A stretch of 44,293 nucleotides of DNA from NCBI RefSeq assembly GCF_014222285.1, contig NZ_JACKZS010000040.1, positions 1-44,293 on the forward strand. Direction: 5' to 3'. A program made the translations under genes and the position numbers. The notes beneath the pieces were generated by a model that was given only the letters and a program-made list of their open reading frames with translations, was not told the DNA's origin and made no database searches. The DNA comes from Nostoc sp. UCD121 (GTDB lineage Bacteria; Cyanobacteriota; Cyanobacteriia; Cyanobacteriales; Nostocaceae). Of this stretch, positions 34,846 to 43,115 are shown piece after piece (the stretch's first letter is position 1; every line of letters begins with the position of its first letter).

Positions 34846-34929
34846 GGGCGGGTGGCGAAATTGGTAGACGCACCACACTCAAAATGTGGCGGCCTTGCGG
34901 TCATAGGAGTTCGATTCTCCTCCTGCCCA
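34846..34929 (+). tRNA. tRNA-Leu (anticodon CAA)
   Basis: Acceptor GGGCGGG pairs with CCTGCCC with one G-T pair; the anticodon arm CCACA-CTCAAAA-TGTGG gives CAA; a long variable arm (CGGCCTTGCGGTC region) and T arm with GTTCGATTC. Discriminator A, no encoded CCA. A TAGAAT -10-like box lies at 34823-34828. Confidence 0.95.
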
Positions 34930-34968
34930 CTATTAAATAAGTAAATAGAATAGAGAGGTTAAAAGTTC

Positions 34969-35238
34969 ATGCGCCTGAAAAGATGGGAATCTCCCCGTAA
35001 AGAAGGTAGGAATGACAAAGGTAGAGGCGGCTCTGCGAGAAAGCGGCAACTCAAAAAGCAACGCCAAATGTTACGTCAAAAACTCAAAGAAGCTAACAAG
35101 CCAGACAATAATAAAAATAATCGAACAGGGGAAGATAAGTTTATCTTCCCCTTATTTTTTGGGCTTTTATCTCTTAAGCACATAATTACGTATCAAAATC
35201 GGCAAACTGAGTGTCTGTTCTTTCGTTTTTCTATGTAA
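34969..35238 (+). CDS. Small basic protein, frame runs through a terminator
   Basis: An 89-residue frame. Residues 1-55 are strongly basic and likely real: MRLKRWESPRKEGRNDKGRG then SARKRQLKKQRQMLRQKLKE; such a peptide could bind RNA or ribosomes. From about residue 54 the frame translates the terminator hairpin at 35128-35160 and then A/T-rich sequence, so the C-terminal third is probably not ancestral. ATG is 40 bases after tRNA-Leu, with AGAGAGG upstream, and is probably in the same transcript. Function unknown. Confidence 0.5.
   Translation: MRLKRWESPRKEGRNDKGRGGSARKRQLKKQRQMLRQKLKEANKPDNNKNNRTGEDKFIFPLFFGLLSLKHIITYQNRQTECLFFRFSM
35128..35160 (+). terminator. Rho-independent terminator
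   Basis: GGGGAAGATAA (35128-35138) GT TTATCTTCCCC (35141-35151): 11-bp perfect stem with a minimal loop, followed by TTATTTTTT. It ends the tRNA-Leu/small basic protein transcript and lies inside the open frame of the latter. Confidence 0.9.
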
Positions 35239-35588
35239 ACTAACTACGTAAAAAATACTACCTAGTAATAAAGTTTCTACTAGGAATTTTTCGTAATTGT
35301 AATGCTTGCATGAACCAATCAAAAATTAATTATGAAGAAAGTATGAATTTTGTCAAACAGCATCTAAAATCCCTAGCTTAAAACAGTAAGCTAGGACACA
35401 ACAGCAAATATTTATAATATTACCAATTAACCTAAAAGCATACTAAAAAAGCAATTGCACCTCCATGTGTTAACTTCCAACGATTACACAAGCCTATAAA
35501 AAGTCAGGAGTTATCCAATCCGAATTATTCAATATTCGGAATGGTCTAAGCAATCTATGGATTTTTTTCTTGGACACAGGAGTTATTG
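35239..35588. other. Intergenic with CCTAGCTT hairpin
   Basis: 350 A/T-rich bases before the glycosyltransferase gene. CCTAGCTT...AAGCTAGG (about 35371-35394) is a hairpin repeated after that gene at about 36440-36465. No other feature recognised. Confidence 0.5.
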
Positions 35589-36386
35589 ATGGTGGCAAGA
35601 GTGCCTCTACCTACTAAAAAAGTGCTTGATTTCCCTATTACTGCTTTGCGTTTTGACGAGCAGGTACAAACAATACTGAAGTGGGCGAGTAGGCGTGAGA
35701 GTAAAACTGTATACGTAGCTAATGTACACATGCTCATTGAAGCTCATTGGCATCCACAGTTTGCCACCGTATTACGAAATGCAGATATAGTTACTCCTGA
35801 TGGTATGCCTCTTGTATGGATGATGCGAAAAATGGGGGCTATTTACCAAGACCGTGTGGCAGGGATGGATATTTTTTTAGCATTGTGTCAGCGAACTCAA
35901 ACACAAAATCTCAGTATTTTCTTTTTAGGTTCCCAAACAGAAATTCTTTCTAAAATGCGAAAAAGATTAGAGCAAGAATTTCCCCAAATAAAGATTGCGG
36001 CGATGGAACCTCTACCCTTTCGTCCCCTGACTGAAACTGAAGACGAAGCCTTAGTTCGAAAGATTAATTCTAGTGGTGCTAGCGCCGTCCTAGTATCTCT
36101 AGGATGTCCTAAGCAAGAAAATTGGATAGCTCAACATAAAGGTAAGATACAAGCTGTAATGATTGGACTGGGTGGAGTTTTCCCAGTTTATGCCGGAATT
36201 CACAAGCGGGCACCCCGCATAGTTAGAGACTTAGGACTTGAATGGCTGTATCGATGGATTCAAGAACCACGCCGACTTTGCGGCCGCTATGCTAAGACCA
36301 TTCCACTATTTATATGGCTGGCTACCAAGCAACTACTATCATCAAGTAGGATTGCAGCAGTTTTTCTTCACGAGACTGGGGATTAA
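35589..36386 (+). CDS. WecG/TagA/CpsF-family glycosyltransferase
   Basis: A 265-residue enzyme that adds an N-acetylmannosamine(-uronic) or related sugar to a lipid-linked intermediate of polysaccharide or teichoic acid synthesis. VYVANVHMLIEAHW, ADIVTPDGMPLVWMMRKMGA (Asp-Gly-Met-Pro is the family core), DRVAGMDIFLALC, LVSLGCPKQENWIAQHK and MIGLGGVFPVYAGIHKRAP are all typical. ATG 35589 is chosen: GGAG lies 6 bases before it; the TTG just upstream at 35586 is less likely. Stand-alone, flanked by two similar CCTAGCTT hairpins. Confidence 0.92.
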   Translation: MVARVPLPTKKVLDFPITALRFDEQVQTILKWASRRESKTVYVANVHMLIEAHWHPQFATVLRNADIVTPDGMPLVWMMRKMGAIYQDRVAGMDIFLALCQRTQTQNLSIFFLGSQTEILSKMRKRLEQEFPQIKIAAMEPLPFRPLTETEDEALVRKINSSGASAVLVSLGCPKQENWIAQHKGKIQAVMIGLGGVFPVYAGIHKRAPRIVRDLGLEWLYRWIQEPRRLCGRYAKTIPLFIWLATKQLLSSSRIAAVFLHETGD

Positions 36387-36701
36387 GGAAAAGGAAACAG
36401 GGCAAGATGTGATTGGCGTGGAAAGAAATAATCTAGATACCCCTAGCTTTGAATATAAAAGCTAGGTGTCTCACTGGTAAGCAGGAATAGATGATAAGCC
36501 GTTCATAATCAAGTGAAGCAGATTTTAAATGCAAAGAAATCGCGATCGCAATTCCTTTACCCTTTAAGTGAGTTCGACGATACAGCCAAGCATCAATTCA
36601 AGGGTTCACCCCAAAGCCATGAAAGAGTCTAAGTGTAAGCATTCCGACCAATCAATGTCCTGCCGTAAAAATCCTTTATCTGAAATAAACTATTAAAGTA
36701 C
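36387..36701. other. Intergenic before tRNA-Gln
   Basis: Contains the CCTAGCTTT/AAAGCTAGG hairpin (about 36440-36465) that probably ends the glycosyltransferase transcript, one HIP1 site at 36542-36549, and no recognised gene. Confidence 0.5.
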
Positions 36702-36732
36702 TTGACACAAACCCAGGATTAACTGCTATATT
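36702..36732 (+). promoter_or_regulatory. Probable promoter of tRNA-Gln
   Basis: TTGACA (36702-36707) and TATATT (36727-36732), 19 bases apart, with the -10 box ending 17 bases before the tRNA. Confidence 0.6.
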
Positions 36733-36749
36733 AGCTAGAGTAAAGTCGT

Positions 36750-36821
36750 TGGGGCGTAGCCAAGTGGTAAGGCAGCGGGTTTTGGTCCCGCCATCCCTAG
36801 GTTCGAATCCTAGCGCCCCAG
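36750..36821 (+). tRNA. tRNA-Gln (anticodon UUG)
   Basis: Acceptor TGGGGCG pairs with CGCCCCA; anticodon arm GCGGG-TTTTGGT-CCCGC gives TTG; T arm CCTAG-GTTCGAA-TCCTAG-like. Discriminator G, 72 bases, CCA not encoded. Confidence 0.96.
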
Positions 36822-36828
36822 TACATCT

Positions 36829-36868
36829 AAAGACAGGTTGTTACGCCTGTCTTTTAGAGTTTTTATTC
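36829..36868 (+). terminator. Terminator of tRNA-Gln
   Basis: AAAGACAGG (36829-36837) and CCTGTCTTT (36846-36854), 9-bp stem, then TTAGAGTTTTTATT. Confidence 0.82.
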
Positions 36869-36911
36869 AATTAGCTAGAAATTCAACTTAATTTATCTGA
36901 TTATGTAGAGC

Positions 36912-37391
36912 TTACTTATCAGGGGATTTGAGAGCTTGGTCTAGAGTTTGCCGAGCCTGTTCTGCTTTAGATCGTGCTTCTTGATAACGTACATTAGCTT
37001 GGGCAAAATTTTTGAGGACTTTAAAACCTTCCTTGAGTCGAGTAATTTCCTCTTCAGTCACCGAATCGTCAGTGAACAGAACATCAACCGCTTTGCGAAT
37101 TTCTAACGCTTCAGCTCGTGACTCCTGAACTTTCAGCTTGAGTGTGGCCAGGTTACTTAAAACCTGGACAGCTTGTGTAATAGTATCCTCACCGCTAGCA
37201 GTGTCAATAGTTGACTCTTTAACCTCAATTAATTGTTGAGGGCCAAATCCTTCTTCCAGTTCCGTGGGTAGCTTACCTGCATCCATCAGTTCCATCAGCT
37301 GATCCATTGCTTTATCACGGGCTTTGGCTGAATCTTTTCCAGAAACAGTAAGGATAATTTCTGGACTTTGAGCGAGAGTATATTGAACCAT
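36912..37391 (-). CDS. Conserved cyanobacterial protein of unknown function
   Basis: A 159-residue soluble, mostly helical protein from ATG 37391 (MVQYTLAQSPEIILTVSGKD); the frame to 37421 begins with a TTG and has no ribosome site. The N-terminal 60 residues are a compact alpha/beta unit (ARDKAMDQLMELMDAGKLPT, EGFGPQQLIEVKE), and the rest is a long helical coiled-coil-like segment rich in Ala, Glu and Lys. No signal peptide or membrane span. I recognise the type as conserved in cyanobacteria but know no function. Confidence 0.75.
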   Translation of the reverse strand: MVQYTLAQSPEIILTVSGKDSAKARDKAMDQLMELMDAGKLPTELEEGFGPQQLIEVKESTIDTASGEDTITQAVQVLSNLATLKLKVQESRAEALEIRKAVDVLFTDDSVTEEEITRLKEGFKVLKNFAQANVRYQEARSKAEQARQTLDQALKSPDK

Positions 37392-37597
37392 ATTTGAGCA
37401 GAAAATTTGCTGATTAACCAAGCTGAGGGAAACAATTATAACATGTTGTGTGTCAGGTCATTTGTTGGTTTGTTATTTCACTGCCGGGTTGCTAAATTGA
37501 TGTAATTTCATACTTTATTGTTACCCCTGTTAAGTCGATCAAAATAAAACTTTATACTTAATAAAACGGGAATAAGTTTCAACAGGAGGGGAGAGCA

Positions 37598-38896
37598 ATG
37601 GCTCCCAATCCCACCATCATGCAAGCTGTCGAAAAACTGGGCTACCGTGTCACCGTTGGTGATGTGGCAACCCAGGCAGGATTGAACGTCGCTGAAGCTA
37701 ATCAAAGCTTGTTAGCCCTAGCATCTGATGCTGGAGGACATTTGCAGGTAGCGGATTCAGGTGATATAGTTTTCCTTTTTCCACAAAACTTTCGAGCAAT
37801 TTTGCGTAATAAATACTTCCGGCTACGATTGCAGGAATGGTGGAAAAAAATCTGGAGTGTTCTGTTTTACCTGATTCGGATTTCTTTTGGAATTTTCTTA
37901 ACTGTTTCCATCGCCCTGATAACTGTTACCATCTTCATGATTATTACTGCTGCCAATTCCGATCGCGACGGCGACAATCGGGGCAGTAATTCCGGGGGTG
38001 GGGGTTTCTTTTATTTTCCAAATTTCTTCTGGTATCTTAGCCCAAATTATGACACCTACTACCAGGAACGGCGACGTGAAACCAGAGAAGAAAGCAATCT
38101 GAATTTCTTTGAAGCTGTCTTTTCGTTTTTGTTTGGTGATGGGAATCCTAACGCCAACTTAGACGAACGTCGCTGGCAGGAAATTGCTACGGTGATTCGG
38201 AGCAATCGTGGCGCAGTGGTAGCAGAACAAATTGCCCCATACTTGGATGATATCGGCGAGGGATATACAAGAGAGTACGAAGATTACATGCTGCCCGTTC
38301 TGACGCGATTTAATGGGCAACCGGCGGTAAGTCCAGAAGGGCAAATTGTTTATTACTTCCCAGAGTTACAGGTGAGTGCGGTTAAAAAGCGCCGTCATTC
38401 AATATCATCTTACTTAGAGGAATTGCCTTGGCGTTTTAGTGCCGCAAGTTCAGGGCAAATTATGTTGAGTGCAGGGTTGGGGGCACTAAATTTAGTTGGT
38501 GCTTTAGTACTGGGAAGTTTGTTGAGAGATGGTACTGTTGCTGCCCAATTAGGTGGACTGGTAGCTTTTGTGCAAGGAATTTATTGGCTGCTATTGGCTT
38601 ATGGAGCAGGTTTCTTAGGCATACCGTTGTTGCGTTATTTCTGGATTAAGTGGCGTAATCGCAAAATAGGCGATCGCAATCGCGATCGCCTTTCCCGATC
38701 AAGGCTATTGGCAAGTCCTGATGTACCTTTGCAACAAAAAATCTACTATGCTCAACAATTTGCCCAAGAAAAAGTTATTAGCAAGGAAGATTTAGTGTAT
38801 TCTAGCGAAACTGACTTACTTGACCAGGAAGTTGAGCGTTCTGCACAAATTGACGCTGAATGGCAACGGCGCTTGGAACGTGGGAGTGAGGAATAG
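37598..38896 (+). CDS. Conserved cyanobacterial/plastid-type membrane protein
   Basis: A 432-residue protein. Residues 1-60 look like a small winged-helix module (VEKLGYRVTVGDVATQAGLN then VAEANQSLLALASDAGGH). A membrane span is at about 88-115 (LIRISFGIFLTVSIALITVT), then a Gly-rich, aromatic segment (GGGGFFYFPNFFWYLSPNYD), a soluble middle, and two more spans about 290-345. The same order is known to me from a plastid protein of plants that has been labelled iron-sulfur related, but I cannot verify that. GGAGG lies 9 bases before ATG. Function unknown. Confidence 0.8.
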   Translation: MAPNPTIMQAVEKLGYRVTVGDVATQAGLNVAEANQSLLALASDAGGHLQVADSGDIVFLFPQNFRAILRNKYFRLRLQEWWKKIWSVLFYLIRISFGIFLTVSIALITVTIFMIITAANSDRDGDNRGSNSGGGGFFYFPNFFWYLSPNYDTYYQERRRETREESNLNFFEAVFSFLFGDGNPNANLDERRWQEIATVIRSNRGAVVAEQIAPYLDDIGEGYTREYEDYMLPVLTRFNGQPAVSPEGQIVYYFPELQVSAVKKRRHSISSYLEELPWRFSAASSGQIMLSAGLGALNLVGALVLGSLLRDGTVAAQLGGLVAFVQGIYWLLLAYGAGFLGIPLLRYFWIKWRNRKIGDRNRDRLSRSRLLASPDVPLQQKIYYAQQFAQEKVISKEDLVYSSETDLLDQEVERSAQIDAEWQRRLERGSEE

Positions 38897-38899
38897 AAA

Positions 38900-38975
38900 G
38901 CAGAGGGACAGGGGGGCAGGGGAGCAGGGGGAGAAGAATTAAGAATCAGTACCCAATGCCCAATACCCAATCCCT
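38900..38975. repeat. G-rich and CCCAAT dispersed repeats
   Basis: GGGACAGGGGGGCAGGGGAG type tract (38906-38934) followed by CCCAATGCCCAATACCCAAT (38952-38971). The same CCCAAT words recur at 40311-40333. Typical non-coding sequence of Nostoc-like genomes. Confidence 0.7.
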
Positions 38976-38977
38976 GA

Positions 38978-40132
38978 TTACTTCGCTTGAATTGGTGTTA
39001 GAGCTACACCCTGATAATAATGTCCCAAAATTTGCAGGTGGTTTACTCCTTGCCGAGCCAGATTGTACGCCCCCCACTGACTCATACCCAAACCATGACC
39101 AAAGCCAAGCCCTTGAAGTACAAAACTACCATCGGCTCCCTTGCTGACAGTGAAGCGGGTACTTTTTAACTTCAGCGCTGTCCGCACTTCCTCACGCTGG
39201 AGAAGCTTAGTGCCCTTGTTACCGACAATTTTTAAGACTTTAACACTACGGAAAGGCGAGAATGTTTCTGGAATCATCGCCGTTACATTGCCAAGTTCAG
39301 GGAATTTAGCACTAATCTCACTGGGCGAGAAGGTTTTTACCCAATTACACGCGCTGATATTTTGATCGTAGTCTTGAACAGCACGCAGGTAAGGTAAGGT
39401 ATTTCCCCAAACATCTTCTACATTTTCGGTGTGTCCCCCAGAACAAGCATGAAAAACTGAGAGAATAATCCGGTTTTTGTAAGTTAATACCTGCCCTAGT
39501 GTAGAATCCACTGCGGCGTAAGTAGCGGGAGCTTCACTGATGACACCTTTGTAAATTTGCCAACGATCTGGGGTATTGCCTAAATCGTAAACGGGATTAT
39601 TCCGTTGTTTTTCACGCTCGTAAAGAGCGTAGGTGCGAGCTGCGATCGCTTGGGCTTTTAAAGCTTCTTGGGGCCAGCTAGCATCCATTTCGCCACCAAG
39701 AACGCTGTAGAGATATTCTTGGTCATCAACCCAATTAACAGCCGTTAAGCCTTTTTCTGTGGGTACAACCAGAGTTCTACCACGATACCAGCGATCGCCA
39801 ATATAAACAAATCCTTTACCCGTTGGCTCAATCCAAAATAAACCAGACTGCCACTTATCTAAAGCAACTCCGCCAGGAATGGCTTGGGCATAATATGCAC
39901 TCATCGCTGGTAACTGTCCGAGAGTTCGTCCGGTACTATCCTTGACAATCCCAGTGGTAGAACTGCCCACTTTTACCTGATTAACGCCCCTCTCAATTGC
40001 CACGCGCAGAATTACAGACGCTTGGGCTGGGGCAACCAAAGCAATCCATAAGAGAACACTCACCCACCAATGACGTACTTTAATCTGGGAAAATAAAAAG
40101 CCTAAGTAAAGTTGGAATTTCATGCTGGTCAT
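38978..40132 (-). CDS. SpoIID/LytB-domain secreted protein
   Basis: A 384-residue exported protein with a signal peptide (hydrophobic VSVLLWIALVAPAQA about residues 24-38, cleavage near AQA-S). The SpoIID domain, a lytic transglycosylase or amidase-enhancer fold acting on peptidoglycan, is seen in YLYSVLGGEMDASWPQEALK, AQAIAARTYALYEREKQ, FHACSGGHTENVEDVWG, YLRAVQDYD and the end motif GLGFGHGLGMSQWGAYNLAR. The catalytic Glu of SVLGGEM is kept. Start ATG 40132 or 40123, no clear ribosome site at either. Convergent with the membrane protein at 37598. Confidence 0.9.
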   Translation of the reverse strand: MTSMKFQLYLGFLFSQIKVRHWWVSVLLWIALVAPAQASVILRVAIERGVNQVKVGSSTTGIVKDSTGRTLGQLPAMSAYYAQAIPGGVALDKWQSGLFWIEPTGKGFVYIGDRWYRGRTLVVPTEKGLTAVNWVDDQEYLYSVLGGEMDASWPQEALKAQAIAARTYALYEREKQRNNPVYDLGNTPDRWQIYKGVISEAPATYAAVDSTLGQVLTYKNRIILSVFHACSGGHTENVEDVWGNTLPYLRAVQDYDQNISACNWVKTFSPSEISAKFPELGNVTAMIPETFSPFRSVKVLKIVGNKGTKLLQREEVRTALKLKSTRFTVSKGADGSFVLQGLGFGHGLGMSQWGAYNLARQGVNHLQILGHYYQGVALTPIQAK

Positions 40133-40344
40133 CTAATCACACTAGTATCTAATTGACGCTCTGGATTATCACGTCTACTACTTTAAGATGAGACACTTCT
40201 CCAACGCAGGAGGTTGCCACCTCCTACTAATTATGCATTTTGCTTTAGCTATCAGCTAGAAATCAAGTCAAGAAGCCAGGCAGATAATTCCTCTCCTCTA
40301 CCTGTTTCCAATGCCCAATTCCCAATTCCCAATGCTTCTTCAGT

Positions 40345-42567
40345 CTACGATGCCAATACCTTTTGAGAATTACTCACTTCATTAGCGATAATTCCAATTA
40401 AATTCAACTGACTCAAAATTTCTGTAGCTTGAGTCAGTTCAGTTCTGGTTACTTTGCCCATGCGCTCTACCATCACAATAGCATTGCAAAAAGATGCCAC
40501 AATCCTGGCATCAACCGTACCTAAAATAGGTGGAGCATCTATCAGTACTAAGTCATAACTTTGCTCAAATAACTCTATTAGTTCTTTCATTCGTTGAGAA
40601 CTGAGCAACTTCACCGTATCTTCTGGTTCCGGCCCAGCAGTCAAAATATCAATTGAAGGATGAATAGGCTGGATATAATCTTGAAAATGAGTAGTTGTCT
40701 CATCAACTAATAACAGAGATAGCCCCCAATCATTAGATAATCCCAGGATTTTATGCAAGCTAGGATTGTGCAAATTAGCATCAATAACTAATACCCGTCG
40801 GTGCATCCGGGTAGCGCTAGCTACAAGCCCTAATACCAAGGTTGTCTTCCCTTCCCCTGGTAGTGCTGAAGTAAACATCAGCGACTTGAAAGGTAAGGGA
40901 TATTTTAATATCTGAATGTTTTGGTAGATCATATCCAGGTTCTCATGGACGGGCAATCTAGTAGTAGCTTCTATTACAGAGTCATTTGATCTACGCCGCC
41001 CCTTCCAAGACAGTCCCAACCACCGTTTTTTGGCACTATGCGATGGCAATTTTGGCACTGATCCCAGTATACGTAGATTCGTCAGTTTCTTTAAATCTCC
41101 CGTACAATAAATAGCGTCATTAAACTTTTCAAAAATCAAGGCTGCTAAAATACCTAAAATCGGTCCAATCAGAGTTCCTCCAACCAAAAGGAATAATCTG
41201 TTATTCCCCATATAAGTCCCTAGAGCAGGTTCTGTTAAAACTTGCCAAGTATATCCTTCCTGAGCAATTTTTAGCCCTAAAGACTGTTGTACTTGAAGGA
41301 GTTGTTCAAGCGTTTTATGACTAGTTTCTACCTTTGGGAGTAAACGATTGTACTCGGCTATTAAACTTGGGTACTTGTTTAGTTCAGAACGGAGCCGCTG
41401 TTCTGACTCAGCTAGATTCTTTTCATTGGCAGTTAGCCCTAAAACAGTTGTCTGCACCAGAATAAACTCATCTATTAGCGTTGGATCAACCCCTATTATT
41501 TGCCCTTTTGAAAGCGGTTCTCCCTTACTGCTATTAGTAATAGATTTTACCTCTTGTCGTAATAGCGACAATTGGCTCTGGCGTTGTTGCTTTAGCTTTT
41601 GTACCGATGGATAATCATCTGTATAGCGCAGTCGCTCTTTAGCTAATGCTAGTTCAGTCTTTTGAATTTCAATCAATAATGTTTGATAGCGGCTTGACTG
41701 ATTTAAACGAGAAGAAATTAGTTCATTCTGCTGGGATGAAGACGCTATTTGTTGCTCTAGGTTATCGTAGCGGGCGTTTGCATCTTGAAGGTTGGCACGA
41801 GTAGTTTGTAGCTGATTTTGAATATCGGCTAGAGATTCTAGCAAAATTTTACTTTGGACTTCGGGATCTAGTAATTTATGTTTTTTGCGAAATTGCTCCA
41901 AATTTTTATCAGCTTTACTTACTTCTTTTTTTATCTCCGGTAAGCGAGCATTTACAAAAGCCAGTCCATGATTCAGGCGTTCTTTTTGTTGTTCTTTATT
42001 GTAATTTTGATAAACTTTTTGTAGAGCTTGCAGTAATTTTTGTGCTTTGACTGGATCTTCATCATTGAAAGAAACTTTAAATACTTGACTAAAAACTTTA
42101 TTAGCTCCTATACCTCCCTCTTCTGGAGTTACTTCTAAAGGTGCTTTTTTGTTCTGTTTTGTTTGACCATTGATATCCGCTAAGGTAATATCAGGATAAT
42201 CAGAATGAACTAAATCTACAGCTTTCTGGAGAAGCTTAGAACTCAGCATGAGTTTCATCTGAGTAGTGGAATCAACAACTTGATAATTAGAATCAGTAAC
42301 CTGAGTGTCTGCCACGACTGGAATATTATTTGACTGTGCCCCTTGAGATAAATTGGAATTCACCAATATCTGCATACTACTCTGGTAAGTAGGTTTGGCA
42401 ATGACAGCCAAGAGGCTAGCAGCAGACATAACTACACAAGAAACCCCCAAAATCAAAAAGCGTCGGCGAAGCAAAATAGTAGATAGTTGTCTGATGTCAA
42501 CTGCGCTTTGTGCTGAAGTAGTAGTAATTTGTTGCTCTTGATTCAGACTAATCTTAGCCACTATCAA
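40345..42567 (-). CDS. Wzc-like polysaccharide co-polymerase with degenerate BY-kinase domain
   Basis: A 740-residue two-span membrane protein. The Wzz domain starts at DIRQLSTILLRRRFLILGVS (span about 36-55), followed by a long periplasmic coiled coil (200-440) and a second span about 465-485 (LFLLVGGTLIGPILGILAAL). The cytoplasmic part from 510 is a bacterial tyrosine kinase fold: Walker A SALPGEGKTT at 567-576 and Walker B DLVLIDAPPILG at 672-683 are intact. Walker A' is VLVIDANLHNPS, where the family has DxDxR: the second Asp is Asn and the Arg is His. The C-terminal tail has no Tyr. It should control chain length in exopolysaccharide export; kinase activity is doubtful. Confidence 0.9.
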   Translation of the reverse strand: MIVAKISLNQEQQITTTSAQSAVDIRQLSTILLRRRFLILGVSCVVMSAASLLAVIAKPTYQSSMQILVNSNLSQGAQSNNIPVVADTQVTDSNYQVVDSTTQMKLMLSSKLLQKAVDLVHSDYPDITLADINGQTKQNKKAPLEVTPEEGGIGANKVFSQVFKVSFNDEDPVKAQKLLQALQKVYQNYNKEQQKERLNHGLAFVNARLPEIKKEVSKADKNLEQFRKKHKLLDPEVQSKILLESLADIQNQLQTTRANLQDANARYDNLEQQIASSSQQNELISSRLNQSSRYQTLLIEIQKTELALAKERLRYTDDYPSVQKLKQQRQSQLSLLRQEVKSITNSSKGEPLSKGQIIGVDPTLIDEFILVQTTVLGLTANEKNLAESEQRLRSELNKYPSLIAEYNRLLPKVETSHKTLEQLLQVQQSLGLKIAQEGYTWQVLTEPALGTYMGNNRLFLLVGGTLIGPILGILAALIFEKFNDAIYCTGDLKKLTNLRILGSVPKLPSHSAKKRWLGLSWKGRRRSNDSVIEATTRLPVHENLDMIYQNIQILKYPLPFKSLMFTSALPGEGKTTLVLGLVASATRMHRRVLVIDANLHNPSLHKILGLSNDWGLSLLLVDETTTHFQDYIQPIHPSIDILTAGPEPEDTVKLLSSQRMKELIELFEQSYDLVLIDAPPILGTVDARIVASFCNAIVMVERMGKVTRTELTQATEILSQLNLIGIIANEVSNSQKVLAS

Positions 42568-43115
42568 ACTCCTCTAATATCGAAACAATATATTTATTTG
42601 GAAGATTTATGAGAAATCTAAAATGTTTTTTACACCTATAGCCGTAATAGCACACTTAATTATTCTTCCAACAATGACAAGCTCACTTGGCACAATATTA
42701 TGCCAAGTGGTGCTTTCATGTTCATCAATTCATGCATATAAATTCTTAATCAGTGTTGGAAGAATAAATTTTCAATAAATATTTTATTGAAAGGATAAAA
42801 ATCTTGACCAAAAATTAATTATTTTGTCTAAGTATTGAAGTAGACAATCATCTAATTTACAACACTACTATAGAAATTAAAGTTCTTTTGATAACTTGTA
42901 GTATAAAAAACATTGAGAAAAATATTTAACCCATACTCTTTGGAGATTTTTTCCCCACTTAGATAACTGTAAATTGTTGGTTAACTAGTTGACTTACTTG
43001 TAAAATTAAACTGCTGTTTATTTGCTGGGCGTTATGATTTGGAGTAGTAAACTTCAAGATAGAGCCTGGTTAATTTTAGATTGTAGATTAGAAGGGTTCA
43101 ATAGAAAATCTAAAA
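42568..43115. other. Long intergenic region with nested hairpins
   Basis: About 550 A/T-rich bases upstream of the Wzc-like gene, downstream of RNase Z. It contains the cruciform element at 42660-42767 and no recognised gene. Promoter(s) for the exopolysaccharide gene should be here. Confidence 0.5.
42660..42767. repeat. Nested inverted repeat upstream of the Wzc-like gene
   Basis: TTATTCTTCCAACA (42660-42673) and its exact complement TGTTGGAAGAATAA (42754-42767) enclose a second perfect hairpin CACTTGGCA/TGCCAAGTG (42684-42692 and 42701-42709). It lies about 95 bases before the gene start on its transcribed side. Confidence 0.75.
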
